Shown one piece after another: positions 1 through 8,423 of a stretch of 64,000 bases of DNA. The stretch is from Planococcus halotolerans (lineage in GTDB: Bacteria > Bacillota > Bacilli > Bacillales_A > Planococcaceae). Numbering within the stretch: position 1 is the first letter of the stretch; each line of letters starts with the position of its first letter. The notes under the pieces are model-generated. The model did no database searches, was not told the DNA's origin, and was given only the letters and a program-made list of their open reading frames with translations. The position numbers were made by a program, and so were the translations under genes. The stretch covers positions 118,920 through 182,919 of the forward strand of contig NZ_QLZR01000007.1 of the NCBI RefSeq assembly GCF_003289955.1, given 5' to 3'.

Positions 1-211
1 GCGGAGAAGAAACACGCTGCTTGCCGTGTGTCCATTGCGTCAATTCTCCACTCGCAATATCAACATGCCACAGATTTGTTATGTATGTATTTTCTTCTTC
101 ATCGATATGGGTTTTTACAAACACCGCTTCTGTTCCGTCGGGCGAAATATGCGGATCCGCCACCGATATCAACTTTGTTAAATCTTTAACTTCCACTGCT
201 TTTTTAGCCAC
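1..211 (-). CDS. S9 family peptidase (YuxL-like), N-terminal fragment
   Basis: Only the first 70 codons lie in the window; the gene runs off the left edge. A GTG start at 211 is preceded by AAGGAGG seven bases upstream. The visible part has the N-terminal beta-propeller look of S9 prolyl-oligopeptidase/acylaminoacyl-peptidases: a 'SVADPHISPDGTEAVFV' blade motif, then 'NLWHVDIASGELTQWTHG', closely resembling B. subtilis YuxL. The catalytic alpha/beta-hydrolase domain would lie outside the window. It is expected to be a cytoplasmic peptidase acting on short or N-acylated peptides (family knowledge). A sigma-A promoter sits just upstream, so it is probably transcribed alone. The identification rests on a short segment. 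Confidence 0.75.
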   Translation of the reverse strand, partial: MAKKAVEVKDLTKLISVADPHISPDGTEAVFVKTHIDEEENTYITNLWHVDIASGELTQWTHGKQRVSSP

Positions 212-260
212 ATTGTTTCCTCCTTGAAACTATTTCGATTCTCGCAATACTTACTCTTTC

Positions 261-289
261 ACTATAATGAAAAATGTCAGTACTTTCAA
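261..289 (-). promoter_or_regulatory. Sigma-A promoter of the S9 peptidase gene
   Basis: On the minus strand TTGAAA (284-289) and TATAGT (261-266) are separated by 17 bases, about 50 bases upstream of the GTG start. Confidence 0.6.
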
Positions 290-327
290 TGTATTTCGAA
301 ATTAATAAATCCTATCTCAGTTGCCTA

Positions 328-360
328 ACAAAAGAAAAACCCCAGCATTTAAGCCGAGGT
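328..360 (-). terminator. Intrinsic terminator of the acyl-CoA ligase gene
   Basis: A seven-pair stem (340-346 with 353-359, two G-U pairs) is followed on the minus strand by a U-rich run, 14 bases after the stop codon at 374. Confidence 0.75.
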
Positions 361-373
361 TAATTATTTCTGT

Positions 374-1930
374 TTATCGCTGTTTTAATGCCTGGTCTTT
401 CAATGAACGGCGCAGGATTTTGCCTGTTGTGTTTTTCGGCAATTCATCAAGGATTTCAAAGTTTTTCGGTACTTTATATTTCGCTAAATGTTCTGCGCAA
501 TATGTTTGGAGGTCGCCTGTAGTATAGACCTGATCTTTCAATACGACGTATGCATTGATCGATTCACCGAAGTCTGCGTCCGGCAAGCCGACGACAGCGG
601 CTTCAGAAACTCCTGGATGCGCAAACAGCACTTCTTCGACTTCGCGCGGATAAACGTTATAACCGCCGACGATGATCATATCTTTTTTACGATCCACGAT
701 GAAGAAATAACCTTCTTCGTCAACGGTAGCCAAATCACCTGTATACAGCCAGCCGTCTTTAATCGCTGCATTTGTTTCTTCCGGCATTTTGTAATAGCCT
801 TTCATGACGTTCGGTCCGCGGACGATTAATTCGCCGACTTCACCGATTGCCGCCTCTTCTCCCAGTTCGTTGACGACTTTATTGTCGACATTGACGATGG
901 AAGTTCCGATTGAACCGGCTTTTCGCTCGCGGTCAATCGGGTTGAAGCAAGTGACAGGCGATGCTTCCGACAAGCCGTAGCCTTCTGAAATACGCACATT
1001 GAACTTATCTTCGAAGTTATGAAGCAAGGCAACAGGAAGTGCAGAGCCACCGGAAATTGCCATGCGGATGGTTTCGAAATCAGACGGCTGCGCATCCGGG
1101 AATTGGTACATGAAATTATACATTGTTGGCACGCCGGCAAATACCGTCGCTTTTGTCGCTTTAATAGCGTCAAACACGTCTTTCGGATTAAAGCGCGGTA
1201 CAAGAATGATTGTTGCTCCCTGGATCAGCGGTGCATTCACAACAACTGTCAGGGCGAATACGTGGAAAACCGGCAAAGTAGCGACAACCCGGTCAGCAGA
1301 TGAAATCTTCAAATACTCGCCGACATCTCTTGCGTTGGAATACAGATTTCCGTGAGTCAGCATTGCTCCCTTCGGTTTACCTGTTGTTCCAGATGTGTAC
1401 AGGATGACTGCCGTATCGTCCGCTTCAACTTCAACCGGCAATGTTACCGATGATGCGTTAAAAAGCAGACTGCTGAAGGCATGGACTTTACCTTTAACAG
1501 CATCCGGCAATTGTTTCAGCTTTTCTGCTGCAGATGGATCTGTTTCACAGATGATATAGGACTTGACTGCCGGAAGCGCCATATGCGCTTTTTCAACCAA
1601 TGGCAGTAAAGCATCCAATGCGATGACGACATTCGCGTCACTGTTATTGACTATGTAAGCGATTTCATCCGGCGTGTAGATTGGATTGATCGGTACAGCA
1701 GTTGCCCCAAGGCGCATAGTGGCATACAAGGAAATCATGAAATGAGGCGTATTACTTAAAAGAAAGGCAACATGGTCCCCTTTTTTAACTCCCAACGACT
1801 CAAGTGCATTGGCGAATTTTCCGACAGTTTGCTCGAATTCTCCATAAGAAGTGTCTTTCCCCATAAAATGGTAAGCTGCTTTTGATGGATTCTGTCCAGC
1901 AATTTCATGAACACGTTTAACTAAATTCAT
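374..1930 (-). CDS. Long-chain fatty-acid--CoA ligase (class I adenylate-forming)
   Basis: Activates fatty acids to acyl-CoA through an acyl-adenylate, feeding beta-oxidation or lipid remodelling. The 518-residue length is typical. The ANL signatures are in order: P-loop-like YTSGTTGKPKG (about residues 178-188), GYGLSEASPV, the hinge region YTGDLATVDEEGYFFIVDRK, and the C-terminal catalytic lysine motif PKNTTGKILRRSL. The longest frame begins at 1966, but ATG 1930 has a GAGGGA ribosome binding site and begins with the usual 'MNLVKRVHEIA'. The gene is monocistronic, with its own promoter, a FadR-type operator in the leader and a terminator. It resembles LcfA/YngI/YhfL-type ligases; in B. subtilis the related lcfA is repressed by FadR (YsiA), which fits the operator here. 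Confidence 0.9.
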   Translation of the reverse strand: MNLVKRVHEIAGQNPSKAAYHFMGKDTSYGEFEQTVGKFANALESLGVKKGDHVAFLLSNTPHFMISLYATMRLGATAVPINPIYTPDEIAYIVNNSDANVVIALDALLPLVEKAHMALPAVKSYIICETDPSAAEKLKQLPDAVKGKVHAFSSLLFNASSVTLPVEVEADDTAVILYTSGTTGKPKGAMLTHGNLYSNARDVGEYLKISSADRVVATLPVFHVFALTVVVNAPLIQGATIILVPRFNPKDVFDAIKATKATVFAGVPTMYNFMYQFPDAQPSDFETIRMAISGGSALPVALLHNFEDKFNVRISEGYGLSEASPVTCFNPIDRERKAGSIGTSIVNVDNKVVNELGEEAAIGEVGELIVRGPNVMKGYYKMPEETNAAIKDGWLYTGDLATVDEEGYFFIVDRKKDMIIVGGYNVYPREVEEVLFAHPGVSEAAVVGLPDADFGESINAYVVLKDQVYTTGDLQTYCAEHLAKYKVPKNFEILDELPKNTTGKILRRSLKDQALKQR

Positions 1931-1951
1931 TTTTACATCCCTCTTTCGTAT

Positions 1952-1969
1952 TGAATGAATGCTCATTCA
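1952..1969. promoter_or_regulatory. FadR (TetR-family) operator upstream of the acyl-CoA ligase
   Basis: A perfect inverted repeat, TGAATGA-ATGC-TCATTCA, lies between the promoter and the start codon. It matches the Bacillus FadR consensus TGAATGA-N4-TCATTCA. The position just downstream of the predicted transcription start fits a repressor that is released by long-chain acyl-CoA. Confidence 0.8.
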
Positions 1970-1986
1970 TATTCGTCGCTTTCTTC

Positions 1987-2015
1987 ATTATAAAATAAAT
2001 CTTCAGACAATACAA
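1987..2015 (-). promoter_or_regulatory. Sigma-A promoter of the acyl-CoA ligase gene
   Basis: Minus-strand TTGTAT (2010-2015), a 17-base spacer and a perfect TATAAT (1987-1992). The FadR-type operator lies directly downstream. Confidence 0.6.
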
Positions 2016-2042
2016 CAGACACCGTAAAATTACGGTGCCTGT
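2014..2042 (-). terminator. Stem-loop ending the Bce-like operon
   Basis: A 12-pair stem (2015-2026 with 2031-2042) overlaps the permease stop codon. The following U-run is weak (UUGUAUUGU), so termination efficiency is uncertain. The stem also overlaps the -35 of the next gene. Confidence 0.45.
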
Positions 2043-3967
2043 AAATGTGCTATATAACGCCAACGAATCAAATAGAAGTAAAGCAATTGAACAATCGTGA
2101 ACCCTGCTAAAACGATTGCCATCTCGCCAAGTATCGATAGTTCGGCAAATTCATCCCAGACAACCTGCAGCGAAATAAACGCAAAACTGCTATGCAGCAA
2201 CGCAATGGTCCAAGGCAGGAAGAACTGGGGCACCAATTGGCGGTTGACGACTCGGAGCAATTCCTTTTCAGTCATGCCGAGACGGACCAGCAAAGCGTAT
2301 TGCTTCCGGTCCCTTTCCAATCCTGTATAGAGTTTAAAATAGATGAAACTCCCGGCTGCCAGAAGAAATACCAATGCTACCATTACCCCGATAAAAAGCA
2401 TCAGCGCAAATGAAGACTTGAACCAACGGTAATCTTCGCCTGGATTCTCGAAATAATAGGAAATCTGTTCAAATTCCCCGGTTTCGAAGGCTTCGGCCAT
2501 TTGATCTGACAGTGAATTGCCCACCCCAAGAGTGGCAGTCCAGTCCGGCACGTGGAATGCATAATAGGTGAAGGAAGACTGGTCTTCAGTGTAGCCAAGC
2601 AGCGGCTCGTCGATCTTCTCAAAATCCTGGTCATTGACGATGATGCTATTGGCATTCAACGTATGGTTCGGAAACAGTATATGCGGATAGGCAGTCGATA
2701 TAAAAAGCGGCACGCCACTTTCAAGCAGCACAGTTTCCGTCACGGTCTCATTTAAGGCTGCCAGCGATTCCTGTGAATAAGGCACGAAAATTCCTTCGCC
2801 TTCTGCCGGATTCACATTTTCATAGCCCAGCGTAGAAGCAAGCCGGTTAAACTGGGAAGCCTGCAGGATATCCACCTCATTGCCGCTGGCGGCTGAAGTC
2901 TGCCTTTTGATCGTCAGCTGCGCAATATCGTATGCCAGGCCTTTTTGTTCCAGCTGGCCGGCAAGCATTTGGATATGCTCTTCTTCCTGAGGATTATCTT
3001 CAAATGAAATATAGATCAGGCTCAAGGGGTTCGACTCACGAAAATCACCGGTATAGGATGTGAACGAGGCAAGCGTGCCCACCGTGAGAAAGGCAATTGT
3101 CGATACAATGGTGACGATAAAGAACATTTGCGCGCTGTCCTTCAATTTGACAGAAGCATCCGCAATTGAAACGAGTCGTGTCTTATGCCAAAAAACGGAT
3201 TTATTCTTCTTATACAAATTAAGCAGCATGTGGATGGAATGAGTAAAGAAAAGATAAGTTCCGATAGTCGCCAGAGGCGGAATGATGAAAGCCATCGTGT
3301 AGACGGTATCATCATCGACCAATGCTGCGAGCGTATAGGCGATCACCAGGAATACAATGCCCGCTGCGGACAGGACAAAGGAACTTTTCCCCACCTCATC
3401 AATTTTCCAATAGCCCTGCAATAAATTTAACACTCTTTTTGTGCGGATAAACCCCACACTGATAAATGAAATGATGATGAACAGGCTGGCGAATGCGCCA
3501 ATGGTCAACAGGAAAGGCTCCCAGCTGAGATACAATGGCAATGATTCGAGTTCCATGATTTCACGGCCAATCATAAAGAAGAACTTGGAGAAAGCAAATC
3601 CGAAAGCGATTCCCGCCACTGTTGAAATAGTGCCAAGAATCATCATTTCGAAAAAAATCATTTTACTTAATTGGCGTTTGGTCATTCCGAGGTGCACCAA
3701 TACCCCGAACTCCTTCGATCGTGCCTGTAAAAAAGCGCTCATCGAATAGAACAGAAAAAACAAAGTAAAGATATAGAGGACCACTTCCGCAATCAGCATT
3801 CCGCGGACCGCCATCGTCCCCAATCCCTCTTCTTCAAATAACGGGTGGAAGATGAACATCGAATAGACGAAGAACACCATGACGGATACAACACTGGCAA
3901 GGAAAAAAGCCGCGTAGCTCCTTAAATTGCGCAGCACATTACGGTAAGCGAGCTGCCGAAAGGTCAT
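2030..3967 (-). CDS. BceB-like ABC transporter permease (peptide antibiotic resistance)
   Basis: A 645-residue integral membrane protein of the BceB/YtsD/YxdM family. These permeases, with a BceA-type ATPase, sense and detoxify cell-wall-active peptides such as bacitracin or lantibiotics. About ten hydrophobic segments are visible: one near the N-terminus, a block of FtsX-like segments to about residue 310, then a large hydrophilic extracytoplasmic region (about 320-540) typical of the family's sensor domain, and the C-terminal FtsX domain with 'LLVRLGMTEKELLRVVNRQ'. The ATG at 3967 overlaps the end of the ATPase gene by 29 bases, implying translational coupling. The exact peptide substrate cannot be read from sequence. 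Confidence 0.88.
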   Translation of the reverse strand: MTFRQLAYRNVLRNLRSYAAFFLASVVSVMVFFVYSMFIFHPLFEEEGLGTMAVRGMLIAEVVLYIFTLFFLFYSMSAFLQARSKEFGVLVHLGMTKRQLSKMIFFEMMILGTISTVAGIAFGFAFSKFFFMIGREIMELESLPLYLSWEPFLLTIGAFASLFIIISFISVGFIRTKRVLNLLQGYWKIDEVGKSSFVLSAAGIVFLVIAYTLAALVDDDTVYTMAFIIPPLATIGTYLFFTHSIHMLLNLYKKNKSVFWHKTRLVSIADASVKLKDSAQMFFIVTIVSTIAFLTVGTLASFTSYTGDFRESNPLSLIYISFEDNPQEEEHIQMLAGQLEQKGLAYDIAQLTIKRQTSAASGNEVDILQASQFNRLASTLGYENVNPAEGEGIFVPYSQESLAALNETVTETVLLESGVPLFISTAYPHILFPNHTLNANSIIVNDQDFEKIDEPLLGYTEDQSSFTYYAFHVPDWTATLGVGNSLSDQMAEAFETGEFEQISYYFENPGEDYRWFKSSFALMLFIGVMVALVFLLAAGSFIYFKLYTGLERDRKQYALLVRLGMTEKELLRVVNRQLVPQFFLPWTIALLHSSFAFISLQVVWDEFAELSILGEMAIVLAGFTIVQLLYFYLIRWRYIAHLQAP

Positions 3968-4712
3968 TCACGTTGCCTCCCAACAAGGACAGGACATTCA
4001 ATATGCGCTGATAGAAAGTCTGGCGCCGCTCGTCACTGTAGATTTCATTGAAAAATTCACCGTCTTTGATAAACAGCACCCGGTTGCAGTAGCTTGCAGC
4101 AATCGGATCATGAGTGACCATAATAATCGTCGCCCCTTCTTCCTTATTAATGGCAGACAACAACTCCAGAACTTCCCTTGAAGCTTTGGAATCCAGATTG
4201 CCTGTTGGTTCATCTGCCAGTATTAAATCAGGTTTGTGAATAAGCGCGCGCCCGATTGCTGTGCGCTGTGTTTCTCCTCCCGATATCTCATTAGGCCGTT
4301 TATGGAGGATCGGCTTCAAGCTGAGACGATCGGCGATGCTCATGACTCTATTCGCCATCTTATCCAGCGGAATATAATCGAGCGTCAGCGGAAGCACCAG
4401 GTTTTCCTCGACAGTCAGCATTTGCAGCAGGTTAAAGTCCTGAAAAACAAACCCTAATTTCCTTCTGCGGAAAAGTGCCAAGTCGTTTTTGCCCAATTCA
4501 TGCGGATTGATGCCGTCAATCAGAATATTTCCTGAAGTAAGATCATCGATTGTCGAGATCAGGTTCAACAACGTGGTTTTGCCGCTGCCTGATGGTCCCA
4601 TAATTGCGAGAAATTCCCCTTTTTCCACTTCAAAGCCCAATTGATTTATGGCACGGTGCGTCACTTTCCCCTCATAGACTTTGGTGACATCATCAATTTT
4701 TACTAACGGCAT
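3939..4712 (-). CDS. BceA-like ABC transporter ATP-binding protein
   Basis: A 257-residue ATPase of the LolD/MacB/BceA type that powers the adjacent BceB-like permease. Walker A GPSGSGKTT (39-47), Q-loop FVFQDFNLL, signature ISGGETQR (143-150) and Walker B LILADEPTGNLD (163-173) are intact. It starts ten bases after the sensor kinase gene ends, so R, S, A and B form one operon with no room for a separate promoter before A. Confidence 0.92.
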   Translation of the reverse strand: MPLVKIDDVTKVYEGKVTHRAINQLGFEVEKGEFLAIMGPSGSGKTTLLNLISTIDDLTSGNILIDGINPHELGKNDLALFRRRKLGFVFQDFNLLQMLTVEENLVLPLTLDYIPLDKMANRVMSIADRLSLKPILHKRPNEISGGETQRTAIGRALIHKPDLILADEPTGNLDSKASREVLELLSAINKEEGATIIMVTHDPIAASYCNRVLFIKDGEFFNEIYSDERRQTFYQRILNVLSLLGGNVNDLSAARLP

Positions 4713-4722
4713 ATTAATCCCC

Positions 4723-5721
4723 CTATATGACGGTATCCTGGTTCGAAAATAGAATAGATACCGTTGTTCCTTGCCCTACGGCTGATTCAATTGCCAGTTC
4801 ATGGCCCAGCCTTTTGCAGACTTCCTTGGCAATATACAGGCCCATTCCAGTGGATTCTGCTGTTTTCCTGCCGTTTTCACCTGTGAAAAAAGCTTTTGTC
4901 ACTCTGGCCATATCAGTGGCTGGTATACCTATTCCTTCATCGCGAATAGAAAGTTGGATATGGCTTTCGTGGCAGGAAGCGGTTATATAAACCTTCTTTT
5001 CTTTTTCGAATGTATATTTGACTGCGTTTGTTATCAATTGCCCAAGTACGAATTTCATCCATTTACGGTCAGTGGCTGCGTGGAATTTTTCATCCACGTC
5101 AATTACCGGGTAGACCTGTCTGGAAATGAATAAGCGTTTGTTTTCAGTAATGATTTCTGAAGCCAGGCTCTGGAGATTCACTTGTTCAATTTGCATATCT
5201 TGTTCAAACGTATCGAGCCGGGCATTCATCAGTACGGTATCGAGACTCGCCTTCAGGCGGTCAATTTCTTCAGACACGCTATTTTTATCCAGGTCATCAG
5301 GATTCTGAAGCAGCAGCTGAATGACGGAAATCGGAGTTTTCATCTGATGCACCCATTGATTCATGAATTGCAGGTGCCTTGACTGTGATGCATACAAGGT
5401 TTGGACTTCGTTCTGATAAACCTTATACAGTTTCTGAAGATAAAGATCTGTCTGGATCTGTTCTGGGGACCGGCCTTCTTTTTGCAGCATATGCTCCATT
5501 GCAGCCGGGCTTTCACAGATTTTTTTGTAATAGCGATAACGCTTTATGTAGCGGACTCCTAAAAATGCTGATGTCAACAGAATGCTGATGACGAATGAAT
5601 AGATCGCTGTATCTACATTGCGAAATCCATCCAGCCAATAAAGAATCATAATAAAAGCGACCAATACCGCCTGGAAAACCATATAAGCAGCGTGTTCTTT
5701 GAGGAAAAGACGAAGCATCAA
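4723..5721 (-). CDS. BceS-like intramembrane-sensing histidine kinase
   Basis: A 332-residue kinase with two closely spaced transmembrane helices (about residues 12-30 and 38-56) and almost no extracellular loop. This is the hallmark of intramembrane-sensing kinases that read stimulus through a BceAB-type transporter. The phospho-acceptor lies in 'NQWVHQMKTP' (His about 125). The N-box is in 'QLITNAVKYTFE', and the G-boxes are 'DEGIGIP' and 'STGMGLYIAKEV'. The start overlaps the response-regulator stop by four bases. It is predicted to phosphorylate the BceR-like regulator when the transporter engages a peptide antibiotic. Confidence 0.9.
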   Translation of the reverse strand: MMLRLFLKEHAAYMVFQAVLVAFIMILYWLDGFRNVDTAIYSFVISILLTSAFLGVRYIKRYRYYKKICESPAAMEHMLQKEGRSPEQIQTDLYLQKLYKVYQNEVQTLYASQSRHLQFMNQWVHQMKTPISVIQLLLQNPDDLDKNSVSEEIDRLKASLDTVLMNARLDTFEQDMQIEQVNLQSLASEIITENKRLFISRQVYPVIDVDEKFHAATDRKWMKFVLGQLITNAVKYTFEKEKKVYITASCHESHIQLSIRDEGIGIPATDMARVTKAFFTGENGRKTAESTGMGLYIAKEVCKRLGHELAIESAVGQGTTVSILFSNQDTVI

Positions 5722-6422
5722 AGTTCCCCCTCATCAATCAACAGGCGATATCCAGCTCCCCTGACAGTTTCAATGATAGATTGCACATTGTAATCAGCCA
5801 GCTTCTTGCGCACTCTTGTCATATTTACGTTAAGGGTGTTTTCATCAACAAACGCCTGGTCATCCCAAAGTTCTTCCAATAATTGTTCCCTGGAAACAAC
5901 TTTGGGATACTGGGCCAGCAAAAGCCCAAGAACAGTCGCTTCTTTCTTTTGCAGTGGAATCACTTCATTTTTCACGTGAAGTTCCATTCTTTCCATATAT
6001 AGAGTGAGACGGCCTGCCTTCACCGCTCGTTCTTCCTGTTTCAAAGCATATTCCCCGTATGCTCTGCGGAGATGGCTTCTTATTTTTGCAAGGACGATTT
6101 CATAATGGAAAGGTTTCGTTATAAAGTCATCCCCACCGTTTTCCAAGGCAAAAATCTGATCCATTTCACCTGACCGGGCAGAAATAAAGATGATGGGGCA
6201 TGTAGTTGTAAGCCGCAGCTGCCTGCACCAATAGTAGCCGTCATATGATGGAAGATTTATATCAAGCAGGATCAGATGGGGATCGAATGCTTCGGCCTCG
6301 TCCAGGATCCGATCAAAATCTTTTGCAGTTTCTACTTCATAATGGTATTTCCGGAGTGTTTCAGCCAGCATTTCAGCTATTTTCAAATCATCTTCCACGA
6401 TAAATATTCGTTGCGCCGACAT
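5718..6422 (-). CDS. BceR-like OmpR-family response regulator
   Basis: A 234-residue regulator with an N-terminal receiver domain (acidic pocket Asp11/12, phospho-acceptor Asp54 in 'ILLDINLPSYDG', Lys103 in 'ITKPF') and a C-terminal winged-helix domain ending 'IETVRGAGYRLL'. It is the first gene of the RSAB operon and should activate its own transporter genes. A B. subtilis BceR-type binding site was not confidently found in the 70 bases upstream. In B. subtilis bceAB has its own promoter downstream of bceRS; here all four genes appear to be in one unit. Confidence 0.9.
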   Translation of the reverse strand: MSAQRIFIVEDDLKIAEMLAETLRKYHYEVETAKDFDRILDEAEAFDPHLILLDINLPSYDGYYWCRQLRLTTTCPIIFISARSGEMDQIFALENGGDDFITKPFHYEIVLAKIRSHLRRAYGEYALKQEERAVKAGRLTLYMERMELHVKNEVIPLQKKEATVLGLLLAQYPKVVSREQLLEELWDDQAFVDENTLNVNMTRVRKKLADYNVQSIIETVRGAGYRLLIDEGEL

Positions 6423-6454
6423 GAAAGATCCCCTTTCCTTTTTCTTTCCATTCT

Positions 6455-6484
6455 AACAAAAGAGCCTGCTTAAAAGCAGGCTCT
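6455..6484 (-). terminator. Intrinsic terminator of the lipoate ligase gene
   Basis: A perfect ten-pair stem (461-470 with 475-484 of the 6 kb line) with a four-base loop, followed by UUUUGUU on the minus strand. It separates the lipoate ligase gene from the Bce-like operon. Confidence 0.85.
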
Positions 6485-6494
6485 TCATTATTTC

Positions 6495-7487
6495 TTAATA
6501 AATTAATTTCAGGAATTCCTCTTTCGTAATGCCCCCGAGAAGTTTCGGAATATCGATTCCAGATACAGCTTCATCCAAGGCAGCGCGCTCGTATTTCACG
6601 CCTGTAATAGCATTTTCAAGTTCGGATACATCTCCGACTCCAAAGAAATCACCAAAGATTTTTGCGTCTTCCACCAAACCTTTTTCAACCTGCAAACGTA
6701 CATCGATGCCGCCGACCGGGAATCTGTGTGAATGCTTTACATTGAATTTCGGTGATTTACCGTAGTTCCAGTCCCAGTTGCCATAACGCTCCCGGGAAAT
6801 TTCATGTATGCCTTCCCAGTCCTTATCCGTTAGTTCCCAAAGTTTTACGTTTTCCTCTCCTTCGAAAATGGAGTGGAGAATCGCAGACCTGAATTCCGTA
6901 ACAGTCATCGGTTTTTCCAGAAACTCTGAAATATTGGCTACTCGGCTGCGAATCGATTTAATGCCTTTCGACTCGATTTTCTCCTTGCTCACTTTGAGTG
7001 CAGAAACAACTTCATCCACATCCGTATCAAACATTAAAGTACCATGGCTGTACATACGGCCTCTTGTAGAAAATTGAGCATTTCCTGAAATCTTGCGTCC
7101 TTCAGCCATTAGATCATTGCGGCCGGACAATTCGGCGTTGACGCCCAAATCGTTAAGCGCTTTTACAACCGGCTCCGTGAATTTGCGGAAATTACGGAAG
7201 CTCTCCCCATCATCAACTGTGATGAAACTGTAATTCAAATTGCCAAGATCATGATAAACCGCTCCGCCGCCAGACAAACGGCGTACCACGTGGATACCAT
7301 TGGAATCAACATAATCCGTGTTGATTTCTTCAGCGGTGTTCTGATTTTTCCCGATGATGATCGATGGTTCATTGATATAGAACAGCAGGAAAGGATCTTT
7401 CTCTACATCCATGTTTTTCAAAAGATATTCTTCAATAGCCAGATTGATGCGTGGATCGGTAATTCCCTTATTGTCTACGAAATACAT
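6495..7487 (-). CDS. lplJ: Lipoate--protein ligase (LplA/LplJ type)
   Basis: Ligates free lipoate, via lipoyl-AMP, to the lipoyl domains of 2-oxoacid dehydrogenase complexes or GcvH. The 330-residue length and N-terminus match B. subtilis LplJ. Family motifs are the RRLSGGGAVYHD loop (about 69-80) and the active-site lysine in 'EGRKISGNAQ' (Lys about 132), followed by the C-terminal accessory domain. It is transcribed alone, divergent from yhfH, as in B. subtilis where yhfH neighbours yhfJ (lplJ). Confidence 0.92.
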   Translation of the reverse strand: MYFVDNKGITDPRINLAIEEYLLKNMDVEKDPFLLFYINEPSIIIGKNQNTAEEINTDYVDSNGIHVVRRLSGGGAVYHDLGNLNYSFITVDDGESFRNFRKFTEPVVKALNDLGVNAELSGRNDLMAEGRKISGNAQFSTRGRMYSHGTLMFDTDVDEVVSALKVSKEKIESKGIKSIRSRVANISEFLEKPMTVTEFRSAILHSIFEGEENVKLWELTDKDWEGIHEISRERYGNWDWNYGKSPKFNVKHSHRFPVGGIDVRLQVEKGLVEDAKIFGDFFGVGDVSELENAITGVKYERAALDEAVSGIDIPKLLGGITKEEFLKLIY

Positions 7488-7572
7488 AATCTCTCTCCTT
7501 TAGATTGTTTCCTGATTTCAGTTTAACGGATTATTGGAAATTATTCACGATTTAGAGTTGACTTCTTTAAAC

Positions 7573-7605
7573 TGTTATAATACACTGTTATTAATTAACA
7601 CAGTA
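7573..7605. promoter_or_regulatory. Extended -10 promoter with dyad, upstream of yhfH
   Basis: On the plus strand TG-T-TATAAT (7573-7581) is an extended -10. Directly downstream lies an imperfect dyad (ACTGTTA ... TAACACAGT, about 7584-7604) placed like a repressor operator. A TTGACT at 7558 is only 12 bases from the -10, too close to act as its -35. Confidence 0.45.
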
Positions 7606-7630
7606 CTATAACAAAAAGGAGCTGGAATGA

Positions 7631-7756
7631 ATGATTGAGAACGTAGTCGAATTTTTCAAGAACCTGCCGCCAAAACAATGTGCAACTTGTGGGGAACAAA
7701 TTGAAGAACAGCATGAGTGCTACGGTACTCAATGCAATTCCTGCACTGAATTATAG
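7631..7756 (+). CDS. yhfH: YhfH family small zinc-ribbon protein
   Basis: A 41-residue protein with the YhfH-family pattern: 'ENVVEFFKNLPPKQC', then two Cys pairs (CATCG and CNSC) with a conserved 'EEQHECYG' between them. This suggests a minimal zinc ribbon. An AAGGAG site precedes the ATG by nine bases. The position next to lplJ matches B. subtilis. The function is unknown. The stop codon overlaps the first bases of a degenerate copy of an intergenic repeat found elsewhere in this window. Confidence 0.85.
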   Translation: MIENVVEFFKNLPPKQCATCGEQIEEQHECYGTQCNSCTEL

Positions 7757-7801
7757 AAAAGCGAAAGTGCCTGTTTAAAGTCAGGTACTGGAGTCTCAAC
7801 A
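7755..7801 (+). repeat. Internally deleted copy of intergenic repeat family A
   Basis: Begins AGAAAAGCGAAAGTGCCTGTT and ends with a CTGGAGTCT-like tail, the two ends of the ~120-base repeat seen at 12203-12322, with the central part missing. Confidence 0.55.
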
Positions 7802-7811
7802 ATTAACCATG

Positions 7812-7850
7812 AAAAAAGGCAGGCGCAAAAATGCGCCTGCCTTTTTTCGT
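7812..7850. terminator. Bidirectional terminator between yhfH and the YtkA-like gene
   Basis: A perfect ten-pair GC-rich stem (7818-7827 with 7832-7841), flanked by an A-run on the left and a T-run on the right, so it can end transcription from both convergent genes. Confidence 0.9.
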
Positions 7851-7863
7851 TCTATAAACTGTA

Positions 7864-8340
7864 TCAATGGCCCTCATGGCTATCCATCTTATCCATACCT
7901 GTTGCATCGTCACTGTCATCCGGCACAATCGATTCAGGATCCGGATTACCGACTGTGATCTCTTGTTTTGGCATCACGTGCATGCGGCGTGCATTGGTAT
8001 GCGCCTGTGCGAAGTAAAGTCCCTCTTCTTCAAAAGTAGTCTCAGTTTCGTAAACACCTTCACCAACATGTTCGGCTGGAAGCATTTCACTTTCATCACG
8101 GTGTCCGGATTCCCAGACTTCAAAAACCACTTCATCAGCATCTTCCACAAGTTCCTCACCTTGCATAACTGTCACTGACAGAGTCACCTTTTCTTTAGGA
8201 TCAGCTGTGTCCGCAGAATTGAATGCAGTTTCGATTGGATTTAAGTTCGTGCCTGCTCCGGAAGTATCAGCTTCTTCTTCCCCACATGCTGTCAACAGCA
8301 GCATTCCGGCTAATATGGCTACCCAAATCATATTTTTCAT
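7864..8340 (-). CDS. YtkA-like domain lipoprotein
   Basis: A 158-residue secreted lipoprotein. It has a short signal peptide ending in lipobox LLTAC, a flexible linker, then a YtkA-like (FixH-related) beta-sandwich domain with 'VTLSVTVMQGEELVEDADEVVFEVW' features (about 50-125), and a His/Asp-rich tail ending DSHEGH. YtkA/FixH-like domains occur with copper or cytochrome maturation functions, so a role in metal or heme-protein biogenesis outside the membrane is possible (inference). It follows hemH on the same strand with a TTGGAGG site and no terminator between, making it the likely third gene of the hemE-hemH operon. Confidence 0.75.
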   Translation of the reverse strand: MKNMIWVAILAGMLLLTACGEEEADTSGAGTNLNPIETAFNSADTADPKEKVTLSVTVMQGEELVEDADEVVFEVWESGHRDESEMLPAEHVGEGVYETETTFEEEGLYFAQAHTNARRMHVMPKQEITVGNPDPESIVPDDSDDATGMDKMDSHEGH

Positions 8341-8423
8341 TCGATTTAATCCTCCAAGGTTTCATTCGCAGGAAAACCAGCTGTTTCTTTCTGCCTGCTT
8401 TAAGCCAGAAAAAATAAATCCGA

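Noticed and set aside
7558..7581. TTGACT/TATAAT as a standard -35/-10 pair upstream of yhfH
   Set aside because: The spacing is only 12 bases; an extended -10 explains the promoter better.
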